64,000 bases of DNA from Planctomyces sp. (GTDB taxonomy: Bacteria > Planctomycetota > Planctomycetia > Planctomycetales > Planctomycetaceae): contig JAHBXW010000003.1 in NCBI GenBank assembly GCA_019636235.1, positions 374,001-438,000 on the forward strand. The letters run 5' to 3'. Shown here piece after piece: positions 27,774 through 36,429 of the stretch. Under the pieces are notes generated by a model. That model was not told the DNA's origin. It did no database searches and saw only the letters and a program-made list of their open reading frames with translations. The translations under genes were made by a program, and so were the position numbers. Every line of letters begins with the position of its first letter. Positions within the stretch are counted from its first letter, which is position 1.

Positions 27774-30700
27774 ATGCAGCAGTTCTGGATCGACGTCGGC
27801 GGCACGTTCACGGACTGCATCTCTCAAACTCCCGCAGGGGAGCTGCGGACGCACAAGACCCTCAGCTCGGGACGCGTGCCGGGGCGGATCGGGTCGCCAA
27901 CAACCCGGGGCTGGATCGATCCCCGTCGAATCGGCGACCCGCCGCGGGTGTGGCTGGGATGGAACGTTCACGCCGGCGACTTTTCGTCGACGGTCGTCGA
28001 GTTCGATGCCGCCCGAGGCGAGTTCACGCTGGCCGCTGCGCCGCCGGCGAAGATTGGCGCAGGGACGTCGTACGAACTGGAGTGCGGAGCGGAGGCGCCG
28101 ATCGTCGCGATCCGCCATTTGCTGGGGCTGGCGCCTGGGGATCCGCTGCCCGAGGCGGACGTGCGGCTGGGAACGACGCGGGGGACGAACGCGCTGCTCG
28201 AAGGCAAGGGGGCACGGACGGCGTTGATCACGACGCGCGGCTTCGCGGACCTTCTGCACATCGGCAACCAGGACCGTCCGCGGCTGTTCGACCTGGCGAT
28301 CCGCAAGCCGTTCCCGCTGTTTGCCGCGGTAATCGAAGCGGACGAACGGGTCGCCGCCGACGGCGAGGTGCTGCGGCCCCTGGAAAGCGGACCGCTCGCG
28401 GCGTCGCTGCGGGAACTGCAGCGCACGGGCGTCGAGTCGCTGGCGATCTGCCTGTTGAACGCCTACGCGAATCCGGCGCATGAAGAACTCGTCGAATCCG
28501 CGGCCCGGGAGGCGGGGTTCGAGGAGATCAGCGTGTCGTCGCGAGCGGCGCCGCGGATCAAGGTCGTCACTCGCGGGGATACGACGGTTCTGGACGCGTA
28601 CCTGAATCCGATCCTCAGGAGATATGTCGCGGGGCTGCAGGACGAACTCGGAGCGGCCGGGCGGTTGCGGCTGATGACGTCGGCGGGGGGGTTGGTCGAA
28701 GCCTCGCGCTTCTCCGGGAAGGACAGCATTCTGTCGGGGCCGGCCGGCGGCGTGATCGGCTTCGCCCGCGTTGGAGAGCAGGCGGGGCTGGAGCGGACGA
28801 TTGGCTTCGACATGGGGGGCACAAGCACGGATGTGTCCCGGTATGACGGCCGGTTCGAGTACGAATTCGAGACACAGAAGGCGGGCGTGCGCGTGGCCGC
28901 GCCGACGCTGGCGGTGGAGACGGTCGCCGCTGGCGGGGGCAGCATCTGCCGGTTCGACGGGATCAAGCTGGTTGTCGGGCCGGAGAGTGCGGGAGCGACG
29001 CCGGGGCCAGCCTGCTATGGACGCGGCGGGCCGCTGACGGTGACGGACGTGAATGTGGCGCTGGGCCGGTTGCCGGCGCAGCGGTTCCCGTTTCCGCTTG
29101 ACCTGCCGGCGGTCGAGTCGCGGCTGGCTGAGGCGCTGTCGGACGTGCAGACGGGGACCGGGCGGGCGACATCGCGCGAGGAGTTGGCGGCCGGGTTCAT
29201 CGCCGTCGCGAATGCGAGCATGGCCCGGGCGATCCGGAGGATCTCGACCGCGAAGGGATACGATCCGGCTGAGTACGCGCTGGTGTGCTTCGGAGGAGCG
29301 GGAGGGCTGCACGCCTGCGCCCTCGCTCGGGAACTGGGGTTGTCGCGAATTCTGCTGCATCCCTTCGCCGGGCTGCTGAGCGCCTACGGGATGGGACTGG
29401 CGGAGATTCAGCGGCATGGCGAGCGGCCGGTCCTGAAGCCGCTGTCGGCGGAGTCATTGAGAGAGGTCGGCGCGGCGGCCGGAGAGCTGGAAGCGGACTT
29501 GCGCAGCCAGTTGCGAAGTGAAGGCGTGCCGGAAGAGCGAATCGCCTCCCGCCGGACGCTGGACCTGCGATATCGCGGCGTCGACGCGGCCATCAACGTG
29601 GATTGGCGGGACAACGTCGATCCGCGGGAGCGCTACGAGAGCGAGCACGAGCGGCTGTACGGCTATCGGCGACCCGGGCGGCCGGTTGAGATCGCGGCGG
29701 TGCGCGTCGAGTGCGGGGGCGGCGTCCCGCCGGTCGACGGGCCGGCCGAAGCGAGCGGTTCGCGGCGGCCCGACCCGGCGGAGCGCACTCGAGTTTGGAC
29801 AGGCGAGGACTGGCGGGACGTCCCGTTGTTCATCCGCGAGCAGTTGCGGCCGGGGGACGAGCTCGAAGGGCCGGCCGTCTTCTGCGAGCCGACGTCGACG
29901 GTCTGGATCGAAGAGGGGTTCCGGGGGAGTGTGCTCGCCCGCGGTGAGCTGCTGCTTGAAGACGTGCGGCGTCCCGGGGCCGAGAGCCGGGAAGCGCCGC
30001 CGGGGACAGCCTCCGAGGCCGATCCGGTGCTGCTGGAGATCTACAATCATCAGTTTGCGTCGATCGCCGAGCAGATGGGGCTGATGCTGCAGCGGACGGC
30101 GGTGTCGACGAACGTCAAAGAGCGGCTGGATTTCAGTTGTGCGGTGTTCGACGACGCGGGCCGACTGGTGGTGAACGCGCCGCACATTCCGGTGCACCTG
30201 GGGGCAATGGGGGAGACGGTGCGGCGGGTTCTGGCGGACAATCCAGACCTGGGCCCCGGAGATGTGTTCGTGACGAACGATCCCTACCGCGGGGGGTCGC
30301 ACCTGCCGGACGTCACCGTGGTGACGCCCGTGCACTCGCCCGAGGGGGACCGGCTGTTCTTCACTGCCAGCCGCGCGCACCACGCGGAGATCGGCGGCAG
30401 CGTGCCGGGCAGCATGCCGCCCTTCTCGACGACGCTCGCCGACGAGGGGGTGCTGATCCGCAATTTCCGGCTGGTGGCGCGGGGCGAATCGCGAGAGGAC
30501 GCGCTGGCGGCGCTGCTGTCGGCGGGGCCGGCGCCGTCCCGCAATGTGGCGGACAATCTGGCGGACATCGCGGCCCAGGTGGCGGCCAACCAGTGCGGGG
30601 CGAGGCTTTTGGGAGAATTGATCGCGGGGCGCGGCTGGGGACAGGTTTCGGCCTACATGCGTCATATCCGGGAATCGGCGGCTCGGAAGATGCGTCAGTC

Positions 30701-31577
30701 GCTGGCGCGCGTCCCCGACGGCCGATACGCACGCGTGGACCATCTCGACGACGGCTCGCCGATCGCAGTGGCAATTTCGGTTTCGGGGGACCGTGCGACG
30801 GTGGATTTCGCGGGCACGGGCCCGGTGCTGGCGACGAATCTGAACGCCAACCGGGCGATCGTCACGGCGGCGGTGCTGTACGTATTCCGCTGCCTGCTGA
30901 ATGAGGACATCCCGCTGAATGAGGGGGTCCTGGACCCGGTGGAAATCGTACTGCCGGAGTGTCTGTTGAATCCGCCGGCGGCTGAGCGTCCGGAGGATTG
31001 CGCGGCGATTGTCGGGGGGAACGTTGAGACGTCGCAGCGGGTCGTCGACGTGCTGCTGGGGGCGCTGGGCCTGGCGGCCGCCAGCCAGGGGACGATGAAC
31101 AACCTGACGTTCGGCGATTCGACGTTCGGCTACTACGAGACGATCTGCGGGGGCAGCGGCGCGACGGCGGATGCGGACGGCGCCGACGCTGTCCATACGC
31201 ACATGACGAACACGCGGCTGACTGATCCGGAAGTCATCGAGCGGCGGTATCCGGTGCGGGTCCGGGAGTTTTCGATTCGTCGCGGATCGGGGGGCATTGG
31301 ACATCGCAGCGGCGGCGCGGGGGTCGTGCGGAGGATCGAGTTTCTCGCCCCGCTGACTGTGTCGATGCTGTCGCAGCGGCGGGGGGCGTTTCCGCCGTTC
31401 GGGCTGGAGGGCGGGGGTCCGGGGGCGATCGGCCGGAACACGCTTGTCCGTGGTGGCGAATCCAAAAGCCTGGACGGCTCGGCCCGCGTGGACGTGCAGC
31501 CGGGCGACGAACTGGTGATCGAGACGCCCGGCGGCGGCGGGTTCGGCGTGCGGGATCCACACGCGGTTCGCGACTGA
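27774..31577 (+). CDS. Fused hydantoinase/oxoprolinase (HyuA-HyuB)
   Basis: This is a 1,267-residue protein that joins both subunits of the ATP-dependent hydantoinase/5-oxoprolinase family. The HyuA part opens with [15 protein letters not shown] and carries a second nucleotide-binding motif [17 protein letters not shown] near residue 345. The HyuB part begins near residue 745 ([20 protein letters not shown]) and includes [18 protein letters not shown] and the Gly-rich C-terminus. The fused form resembles the eukaryotic 5-oxoprolinase. The substrate could be 5-oxoproline, a hydantoin or a related ring amide; sequence alone does not decide. GAGG lies 6 bases before the ATG at 27774; a TTG start at 27738 is less likely. 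Confidence 0.9.
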   Translation: MQQFWIDVGGTFTDCISQTPAGELRTHKTLSSGRVPGRIGSPTTRGWIDPRRIGDPPRVWLGWNVHAGDFSSTVVEFDAARGEFTLAAAPPAKIGAGTSYELECGAEAPIVAIRHLLGLAPGDPLPEADVRLGTTRGTNALLEGKGARTALITTRGFADLLHIGNQDRPRLFDLAIRKPFPLFAAVIEADERVAADGEVLRPLESGPLAASLRELQRTGVESLAICLLNAYANPAHEELVESAAREAGFEEISVSSRAAPRIKVVTRGDTTVLDAYLNPILRRYVAGLQDELGAAGRLRLMTSAGGLVEASRFSGKDSILSGPAGGVIGFARVGEQAGLERTIGFDMGGTSTDVSRYDGRFEYEFETQKAGVRVAAPTLAVETVAAGGGSICRFDGIKLVVGPESAGATPGPACYGRGGPLTVTDVNVALGRLPAQRFPFPLDLPAVESRLAEALSDVQTGTGRATSREELAAGFIAVANASMARAIRRISTAKGYDPAEYALVCFGGAGGLHACALARELGLSRILLHPFAGLLSAYGMGLAEIQRHGERPVLKPLSAESLREVGAAAGELEADLRSQLRSEGVPEERIASRRTLDLRYRGVDAAINVDWRDNVDPRERYESEHERLYGYRRPGRPVEIAAVRVECGGGVPPVDGPAEASGSRRPDPAERTRVWTGEDWRDVPLFIREQLRPGDELEGPAVFCEPTSTVWIEEGFRGSVLARGELLLEDVRRPGAESREAPPGTASEADPVLLEIYNHQFASIAEQMGLMLQRTAVSTNVKERLDFSCAVFDDAGRLVVNAPHIPVHLGAMGETVRRVLADNPDLGPGDVFVTNDPYRGGSHLPDVTVVTPVHSPEGDRLFFTASRAHHAEIGGSVPGSMPPFSTTLADEGVLIRNFRLVARGESREDALAALLSAGPAPSRNVADNLADIAAQVAANQCGARLLGELIAGRGWGQVSAYMRHIRESAARKMRQSLARVPDGRYARVDHLDDGSPIAVAISVSGDRATVDFAGTGPVLATNLNANRAIVTAAVLYVFRCLLNEDIPLNEGVLDPVEIVLPECLLNPPAAERPEDCAAIVGGNVETSQRVVDVLLGALGLAAASQGTMNNLTFGDSTFGYYETICGGSGATADADGADAVHTHMTNTRLTDPEVIERRYPVRVREFSIRRGSGGIGHRSGGAGVVRRIEFLAPLTVSMLSQRRGAFPPFGLEGGGPGAIGRNTLVRGGESKSLDGSARVDVQPGDELVIETPGGGGFGVRDPHAVRD

Positions 31578-31593
31578 CGCCACGCCCTGTGAG

Positions 31594-32002
31594 GCCGGCG
31601 GCTGGTGTGGCCGGGGCTGGACCGAGCGCAGCGAGGGAAGCCCCGGGGTCATTGTCGATGTCCATTCGCCGATCGCTCCTGAGCCGAGGGGTTCATCCCC
31701 TCGGGCACGCCCCGTCCACAGGGTGCCTTTGACGCACGAGACCCAGCGGCCTGTGTGCCACGGCCCAGAGCGCAGCGATGGGCGTGGCCGGACCGCAGAG
31801 TGGCGGTCGCGGCAGGAGACCCAGCGCATGTCGGGCGGTCATTGCGAAATGCAAGCATTCATGGTGGGTCATCGCCGGCTCGCCAGGCTCGACCGCACCC
31901 TACGGCTTCACCACGTCCGACGGCAAAGCCGTCAGCCTGGACCGGTTTCAATCCATGACCAATTGACCGTTCCGCGACGACCATTGACCAACCCATTTCG
32001 CG
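31594..32002 (+). repeat. Dispersed intergenic repeat, copy A
   Basis: This roughly 409-bp block has a diverged copy in opposite orientation at 48584-49013. Shared landmarks, in order, are GGACCGAGCGCA, GAGGGG.TCATCCCCTCGGG, CCCAGAGCGCAG.AATGGGCG-type sequence, a core near 31841-31884 around GCGAAATGCAA and ATGGTGGGTCATCGCCGG, and GACCGGTTTCAATCCATGAC near 31940. No long conserved open frame spans both copies. It fills most of the 620-base gap between the hydantoinase gene and the CPLC membrane-protein gene. The remaining part (32003-32197) is presumed leader sequence. Confidence 0.75.
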
Positions 32003-32197
32003 ACCGGGGTTTCGGGCTGCGCCTTCCAACCACCTTCCACACGGCACGCCTGATCCCTGGTCCCGATTCCATTGACCCGCCCGTCATGCCGTGATCCCCG
32101 TCCCCGGGAAAACCGGGCGCTGCAAACCACATCCGACTCGGCAGCCTGTCCATCGGCTGCTAGACTCCCGACAGGTTCCTCTGGAGATCTGCGAGTC

Positions 32198-32503
32198 ATG
32201 TTTCGACGGCCCCGTATCCGAATCGCTCTCGCCGCGGCCCTGTTTGCGGCCGCCTGCGGCGCCCTGCCGACATCCGCCAGCGCCTGCCCGCTGTGCAAAT
32301 TCGCCAACGAGGACGCCACCGAAGAGCGGCAGACCGAGATCAACCGGCGGCCGCAGGCCTACATGTACAGCATCCTGTTCATGCTCTCGATGCCGGCCAC
32401 GCTGCTCGCGGGCTTCAGCTTCGGCTTCTACCGGCTCTGGAAGAAGCAGCAGTTGCTGAACGAGGGCGGTCATCCGCTGATCCGCGAACCGGAAGACGTC
32501 TGA
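32198..32503 (+). CDS. Small exported membrane protein with CPLC motif
   Basis: This is a 101-residue protein of unknown function. A signal peptide (RIRIALAAALFAAACGALPT) is followed by ASACPLCKFANED, a Cys-x-x-Cys pair just after the likely cleavage site. One membrane helix follows (YMYSILFMLSMPATLLAGFS) and then a short basic tail. The CxxC could bind a metal or take part in thiol exchange, but there is no thioredoxin fold. GGAGA lies about 10 bases before the ATG at 32198; the open frame back to 32072 overlaps noncoding leader. The next gene starts 18 bases after its stop, so both are probably one operon. Confidence 0.7.
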   Translation: MFRRPRIRIALAAALFAAACGALPTSASACPLCKFANEDATEERQTEINRRPQAYMYSILFMLSMPATLLAGFSFGFYRLWKKQQLLNEGGHPLIREPEDV

Positions 32504-32521
32504 GCCCGCCGGTCGCCGGCC

Positions 32522-33001
32522 ATGTCGTCCCTCCCCTCGCCAGCGTCCCCCTCCCGAGCCGTCCGCCGTGCGGCGCTGGCGCTGGCGTTCGCTGTCGCGA
32601 CTGGAGCGTTCGTTGGATCGCACCCGCTGAGCCTGATGTTCTGGGATCCGGGCCGCAGCCGTCACTGGCGCGAGCTGTACGTCCCAGATGAACGGCCGCG
32701 GCAGTTCGCGAAGATCGCCGGGATGATCCCGCCCACAGCCCGCGTCGCCTCGACCGACTTCGTCCATCCCCGCTACACGCACTTCGAGCGGTCGTACGAT
32801 TACAGCGACTATCCCCGCCGGGTCGCCGGCTACGAGGATCGCGTGCCGGACGACACGGACTACATCGTCATCGACACCCGCCATCCCTACAGCCGCATCC
32901 GGTCCCCCGATCAGGTCCGCGAACTGCAGCGCGAACCCTATGCCTGGGAACTGCTGCCGGACGTAACGGACGGCCATTTCATCGTGCTGAAGCGCCGCTG
33001 A
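32522..33001 (+). CDS. Exported hypothetical protein resembling the C-terminal part of DUF2079 proteins
   Basis: This is a 159-residue protein. A hydrophobic N-terminal segment (ALALAFAVATGAFVGSHPLS) is followed by a soluble domain. Its pattern (IPPTARVASTDFVHPRYTHF, DDTDYIVIDTRHPYS, WELLPDVTDGHFIVLKRR) recalls the soluble C-terminal part of large DUF2079 membrane proteins, where it follows many membrane helices. Here it stands alone with a single anchor, which suggests either a split partner or a small family of its own. It follows the CPLC membrane-protein gene by 18 bases. The DUF2079 likeness is an impression, not an alignment. Confidence 0.6.
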   Translation: MSSLPSPASPSRAVRRAALALAFAVATGAFVGSHPLSLMFWDPGRSRHWRELYVPDERPRQFAKIAGMIPPTARVASTDFVHPRYTHFERSYDYSDYPRRVAGYEDRVPDDTDYIVIDTRHPYSRIRSPDQVRELQREPYAWELLPDVTDGHFIVLKRR

Positions 33002-33034
33002 GCGCCCGTCCTCGCGAATTCGGCCAGGCAGAGT

Positions 33035-34138
33035 TCAGCCCGAAGCGCCCGTAGTCCGCGACTCGCCGGCCGTCTCCCGCAGCAGCTCCTCGATTCGGTC
33101 CCGGGCGATCCGCTCCCCGTCCATCCCCTGCCACTTGAGTTCCCCGGCCCAGAAGTGCCGGAGACGCCCTTCCTTGTCGATGACATACACCGAGGGCCAC
33201 ATCGAATTCCCCCAGGCGTTCCAGTTCTCGTTCCTGCCGTCGATGAGAATCGGGAACGTCAGCCGTTCCTCGGCCGCTTTTCGCCGGACGTTTTCGATCC
33301 GCCGTTCGTCGTCGACCTCCGGCGTATGTATGCCGATCAGCGAAAACGGCTGGTCCGCATACCGCTCCTGCCAGTCCCGGTACCAGGGGTAGTTGCGAAT
33401 GCAGTTGATGCAGCCGCAGGCGTAGAAGTGGACCACCACGACCCGGCCCCGCAGTGAGGCCAGCGTCCCGCCGGTCCCGTTGACCCACTCTCCCGTCTCC
33501 AGAAACTCCGGCGCTTTGAACCGCGGCTGCCCGAGCCGCGCGACGTCGAACGGCGCCCCATGCAGGTCCTGCCAGATCGCCCGCTGGCCGGGCGTCAGCA
33601 CCGCCAGCAGGTCGCGCTGCTCGCGGGCCTTGAGTTCCCGGTATTCCTCTTCGATGGGACCCGGGGGTTCACCGCGATTCCGCGCCTCGTACAACGGTTT
33701 GGCCGCCTGCTCGGCGTCGGCGATGATCCGCTCAATCCGCCCCCGCTGATCCCCCGTGTAGCGCATCTTCGCTGCCACGGACTCCCGCAAAAAGGCCGCA
33801 TCTCCCAGCCGCCACACCTGCAACTGCTGCAGCCGCTCCGCCTGCTTCGGCTTGAGGATCTTCGCCAGTTCCATTTGGGCCTCCTCCACCAGCTTCAGCA
33901 GTCCCGCGTAGGCCTCCTCGCGCTGGCGGTTTCTCAGCGGAAAGTATTCGACGTCGAGCCGGTCCAGCAGCGTCTGGTAGTCGCGGGCTTGCGCGGCATC
34001 CAGTTGCAGTGCCTCGACGACGGCCGGCTCGTGCAGCAGCATCCAGTACGGATCGACCCGCTGCTGAACGTCCTCTCCGACCAGCCGATCCGAGACGGCC
34101 AGCGCCAGAAGCGCCGCAAGACACACGCGCTGCAACAT
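33035..34138 (-). CDS. TlpA/ResA-like thioredoxin-fold protein with helical N-terminal domain
   Basis: This is a 367-residue exported redox protein. A signal peptide (LQRVCLAALLALAVSDRLVG) precedes a helical domain of about 190 residues with repeated LTPGQRAIW- and LKPKQAERLQQL-like segments, common in planctomycete proteins. The C-terminal thioredoxin-like domain has FLETGEWVNG, GRVVVVHFYACGCINCIRNY with active-site Cys-Ile-Asn-Cys, PFSLIGIHTPEV and WPSVYVIDKEGRLRHFW. The CINC motif differs from the usual CxPC, so the redox potential may differ. The ATG at 34138 opens the signal peptide; the open frame upstream to 34243 is not needed. It is divergent from the cls gene, with starts about 115 bases apart. 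Confidence 0.82.
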   Translation of the reverse strand: MLQRVCLAALLALAVSDRLVGEDVQQRVDPYWMLLHEPAVVEALQLDAAQARDYQTLLDRLDVEYFPLRNRQREEAYAGLLKLVEEAQMELAKILKPKQAERLQQLQVWRLGDAAFLRESVAAKMRYTGDQRGRIERIIADAEQAAKPLYEARNRGEPPGPIEEEYRELKAREQRDLLAVLTPGQRAIWQDLHGAPFDVARLGQPRFKAPEFLETGEWVNGTGGTLASLRGRVVVVHFYACGCINCIRNYPWYRDWQERYADQPFSLIGIHTPEVDDERRIENVRRKAAEERLTFPILIDGRNENWNAWGNSMWPSVYVIDKEGRLRHFWAGELKWQGMDGERIARDRIEELLRETAGESRTTGASG

Positions 34139-34254
34139 GGGACGTGCTCCAGAACTGACAGCAGCGTACCCGAAAACCGATCGCTGTGGCGACTGGCTGA
34201 CAGCGGGCGTCCCGCGGTTTACGATCCGCCCATCCCGCACCAAGGCCGCCCATC

Positions 34255-35718
34255 GTGTCTGACGGACTGCTGCCCATTCCCGAGATTCTGCGGACGCTGT
34301 GGCCTCACCTGCTGGCCCTGTTCACGGTGTCGGTCGATATCGCCGCCTCCTGCCACGCGGTCCTCTACAAGCGCGACAGCCGTTCGGCGATCGGCTGGGT
34401 GGGCTTCATTTGGTTCGTCCCCATCATCGGCGGGCTGCTGTATGTCTGGCTGGGCATCAACCGGGTTCAGCGGCATGCGAAGGCGCTGCGTCAGCCGGCT
34501 TCACTCCCCCGTCCCTGCGACGGCGAGCATGTCCTGCCGCCCGAGGCCGAGGCGGTCCGGGGCGTGGGCGAACGCTTCGCGCACCTGGCGAAGCTCGTCG
34601 GCCAGGTGACGCAGTACCCGCTGACCGGTGGAAACCGGATTGAAATCCTCGATCGCACGACGGCCTACCCGCAGATGCTGGCGGCGATCGAGGAGGCCCG
34701 TTCGTCCATCACGCTGACGACGTACATTTTCGACAACGACCCCGCCGGCCAGTGGTTTCTGGAGGCCCTGGCCAGGGCGGTAAAGCGCGGCGTTCTGGTC
34801 CGCGTCATCATCGACGACGTCGGCGCGAAGTATTCCTGGCCCTCCATCGTCCGCCCGCTGCGCCGCGCCGGCGTGCCGGTCGCCGAGTTCATGCCCAAGC
34901 TGACTCCCTGGGCCCTCCGCTACGCGAATCTCCGCAACCACCGCAAAATCCTCGTCGTCGACGGCCAGCTCGGATTTACCGGCGGCATGAACATCCGCGC
35001 CGGACATTCCGCACAATGCACGTCCGCCGAACCCATCGAAGACCGCCACTTCCGCGTCGAAGGCCCCGTCATCCAGCAGCTGCAGCATACGTTCGCGGAG
35101 GACTGGTTTTTCTGTCGCGGCGAACGACTCGAGGGCGAGCCCTGGTTCGTCCCGCTCGCGCCCGTCGGAAACACGCTGGCCCGAGGGATCCCCGATGGCC
35201 CCGATGAGGACTTCGACAACCTGAAGACGACCCTGCTGGCGGCCCTCGCCTGCGCCGCATCGTCGGTTCACATCGTCACCCCATACTTCCTGCCCGACGC
35301 TTCGCTGATCACCGCGCTGAATTTGGCCGCCATGCGCGGCGTGCAGGTCGACATCATCCTGCCCAGCGTCAACAACCTCCGCCTGGTCCAGTGGGCCTCG
35401 ACCGCCGCCTACTGGCAGGTGCTTGAGCGCGGCTGCCGCATCTGGCTCAGCCCGCCCCCGTTCGACCACGGCAAGCTGATGGTCGTCGACGGCGCCTGGT
35501 CGCTGATCGGTTCGTCGAACTGGGACCCGCGGAGCCTGCGGCTGAATTTCGAATTCAATGTCGAGTGCTACGATCGTCCCCTGGCCGCCGCACTCGACAA
35601 GCAGTTCCGGGAAAAGCTCAAAACGGCCCGGCAAATCAGTCTGGAAGAAGTCGACAGCCGCAGTCTTCCCATCCGGCTGCGCGACGGCATCGCCCGGCTG
35701 GCATCGCCGTACCTGTGA
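34255..35718 (+). CDS. cls: Cardiolipin synthase
   Basis: This 487-residue inner-membrane phospholipase-D-superfamily enzyme joins two phosphatidylglycerols into cardiolipin. Two N-terminal membrane helices (LLALFTVSVDIAASCHAVLY and GWVGFIWFVPIIGGLLYVWL) precede two HKD motifs. The first is NHRKILVVDGQLGFTGGMNI and the second FDHGKLMVVDGAWSLIGSSN. The length fits the ClsA type. It starts with GTG. The C-terminal LEEVDSRSL is also typical of the family. Confidence 0.93.
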   Translation: MSDGLLPIPEILRTLWPHLLALFTVSVDIAASCHAVLYKRDSRSAIGWVGFIWFVPIIGGLLYVWLGINRVQRHAKALRQPASLPRPCDGEHVLPPEAEAVRGVGERFAHLAKLVGQVTQYPLTGGNRIEILDRTTAYPQMLAAIEEARSSITLTTYIFDNDPAGQWFLEALARAVKRGVLVRVIIDDVGAKYSWPSIVRPLRRAGVPVAEFMPKLTPWALRYANLRNHRKILVVDGQLGFTGGMNIRAGHSAQCTSAEPIEDRHFRVEGPVIQQLQHTFAEDWFFCRGERLEGEPWFVPLAPVGNTLARGIPDGPDEDFDNLKTTLLAALACAASSVHIVTPYFLPDASLITALNLAAMRGVQVDIILPSVNNLRLVQWASTAAYWQVLERGCRIWLSPPPFDHGKLMVVDGAWSLIGSSNWDPRSLRLNFEFNVECYDRPLAAALDKQFREKLKTARQISLEEVDSRSLPIRLRDGIARLASPYL

Positions 35719-35876
35719 ACGTTGGTTGACCTGGACGCCGCGGTCGCCCCACTTGGTCCGCACCGGCCGGCGCGACTGGCACTCGAATTGCCTGAAATGT
35801 CGACGGGCGGAATTGGCGGCCGGCCCCTGCCGTTTGTGGGTCTGCGCGCCGCCACCTTGATCGGGGAGCGACCGCA

Positions 35877-36278
35877 ATGAAGATCTCCTGGACGCGCATC
35901 GCGGGGCACGTGCTGCACACTCTGGTCGGCGGCGTCATGCTCATGGCCGGCAGCGGAAAGGCCTTCGGTTTCGCCCCGCAGGAGATCGTCGAGTCCATGT
36001 CCAAGCACGGGCTGGGCGACAAGCTGCAGCTGATCGGCGGGGGCGAGATGCTGTCCGGCCTGCTGCTCATCATCCCCTGGACCAGTTCGCTGGGGGTGCT
36101 GCTGACGAGCAGCTTCTGGGGCGGGGCGATCTGCATACACATGGCTCACAACGAGTCGTACCTCGTGCCGGCCGTGTTGTTGGTGATGACATGGGTGGGC
36201 GCCGTGCTGCGGGATCGCCGGGCGCTGTGGAGCTTCGATCGCCCGGCGGCGCTGCCGCGAACTCCGCTGGCTGGATGA
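35877..36278 (+). CDS. DoxX-family membrane protein
   Basis: This is a 133-residue membrane protein with four hydrophobic segments (HTLVGGVMLMAGSGKAFGF, LIGGGEMLSGLLLIIPW, LGVLLTSSFWGGAICIHMAH, VPAVLLVMTWVGAVL). The layout and the GSGKAFG start match small DoxX-like proteins, often linked to oxidative stress or quinone chemistry but without a proven reaction. It follows cls after 158 bases that show no gene. It may be part of that transcript or have its own promoter. Confidence 0.75.
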   Translation: MKISWTRIAGHVLHTLVGGVMLMAGSGKAFGFAPQEIVESMSKHGLGDKLQLIGGGEMLSGLLLIIPWTSSLGVLLTSSFWGGAICIHMAHNESYLVPAVLLVMTWVGAVLRDRRALWSFDRPAALPRTPLAG

Positions 36279-36318
36279 AGCGGGCTTCATTGTCTTGCGT
36301 GCCTGCGGCTCCTGACGA

Positions 36319-36347
36319 TTGGACTGCGACGTCGGTCCGGATAGGGT
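36319..36347 (+). promoter_or_regulatory. Possible promoter of the WD40 gene
   Basis: TTGGAC and TAGGGT are separated by 17 bases. The match to the sigma-70 consensus is fair at the -35 and weak at the -10. It lies about 80 bases upstream of the WD40 gene start. Confidence 0.3.
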
Positions 36348-36429
36348 CCATTCGAGGCGCCTGCCCGCGGCGGATTTCTGTGTCCACGCGTGTGTTGGGC
36401 GGCCCGATCTCCAGTCGCGGGAGTGAGCC

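Noticed and set aside
29454-31829. 791-residue minus-strand frame across the hydantoinase gene
   Set aside because: Antisense to conserved HyuB sequence; rich in Arg, His and Pro with no motif.
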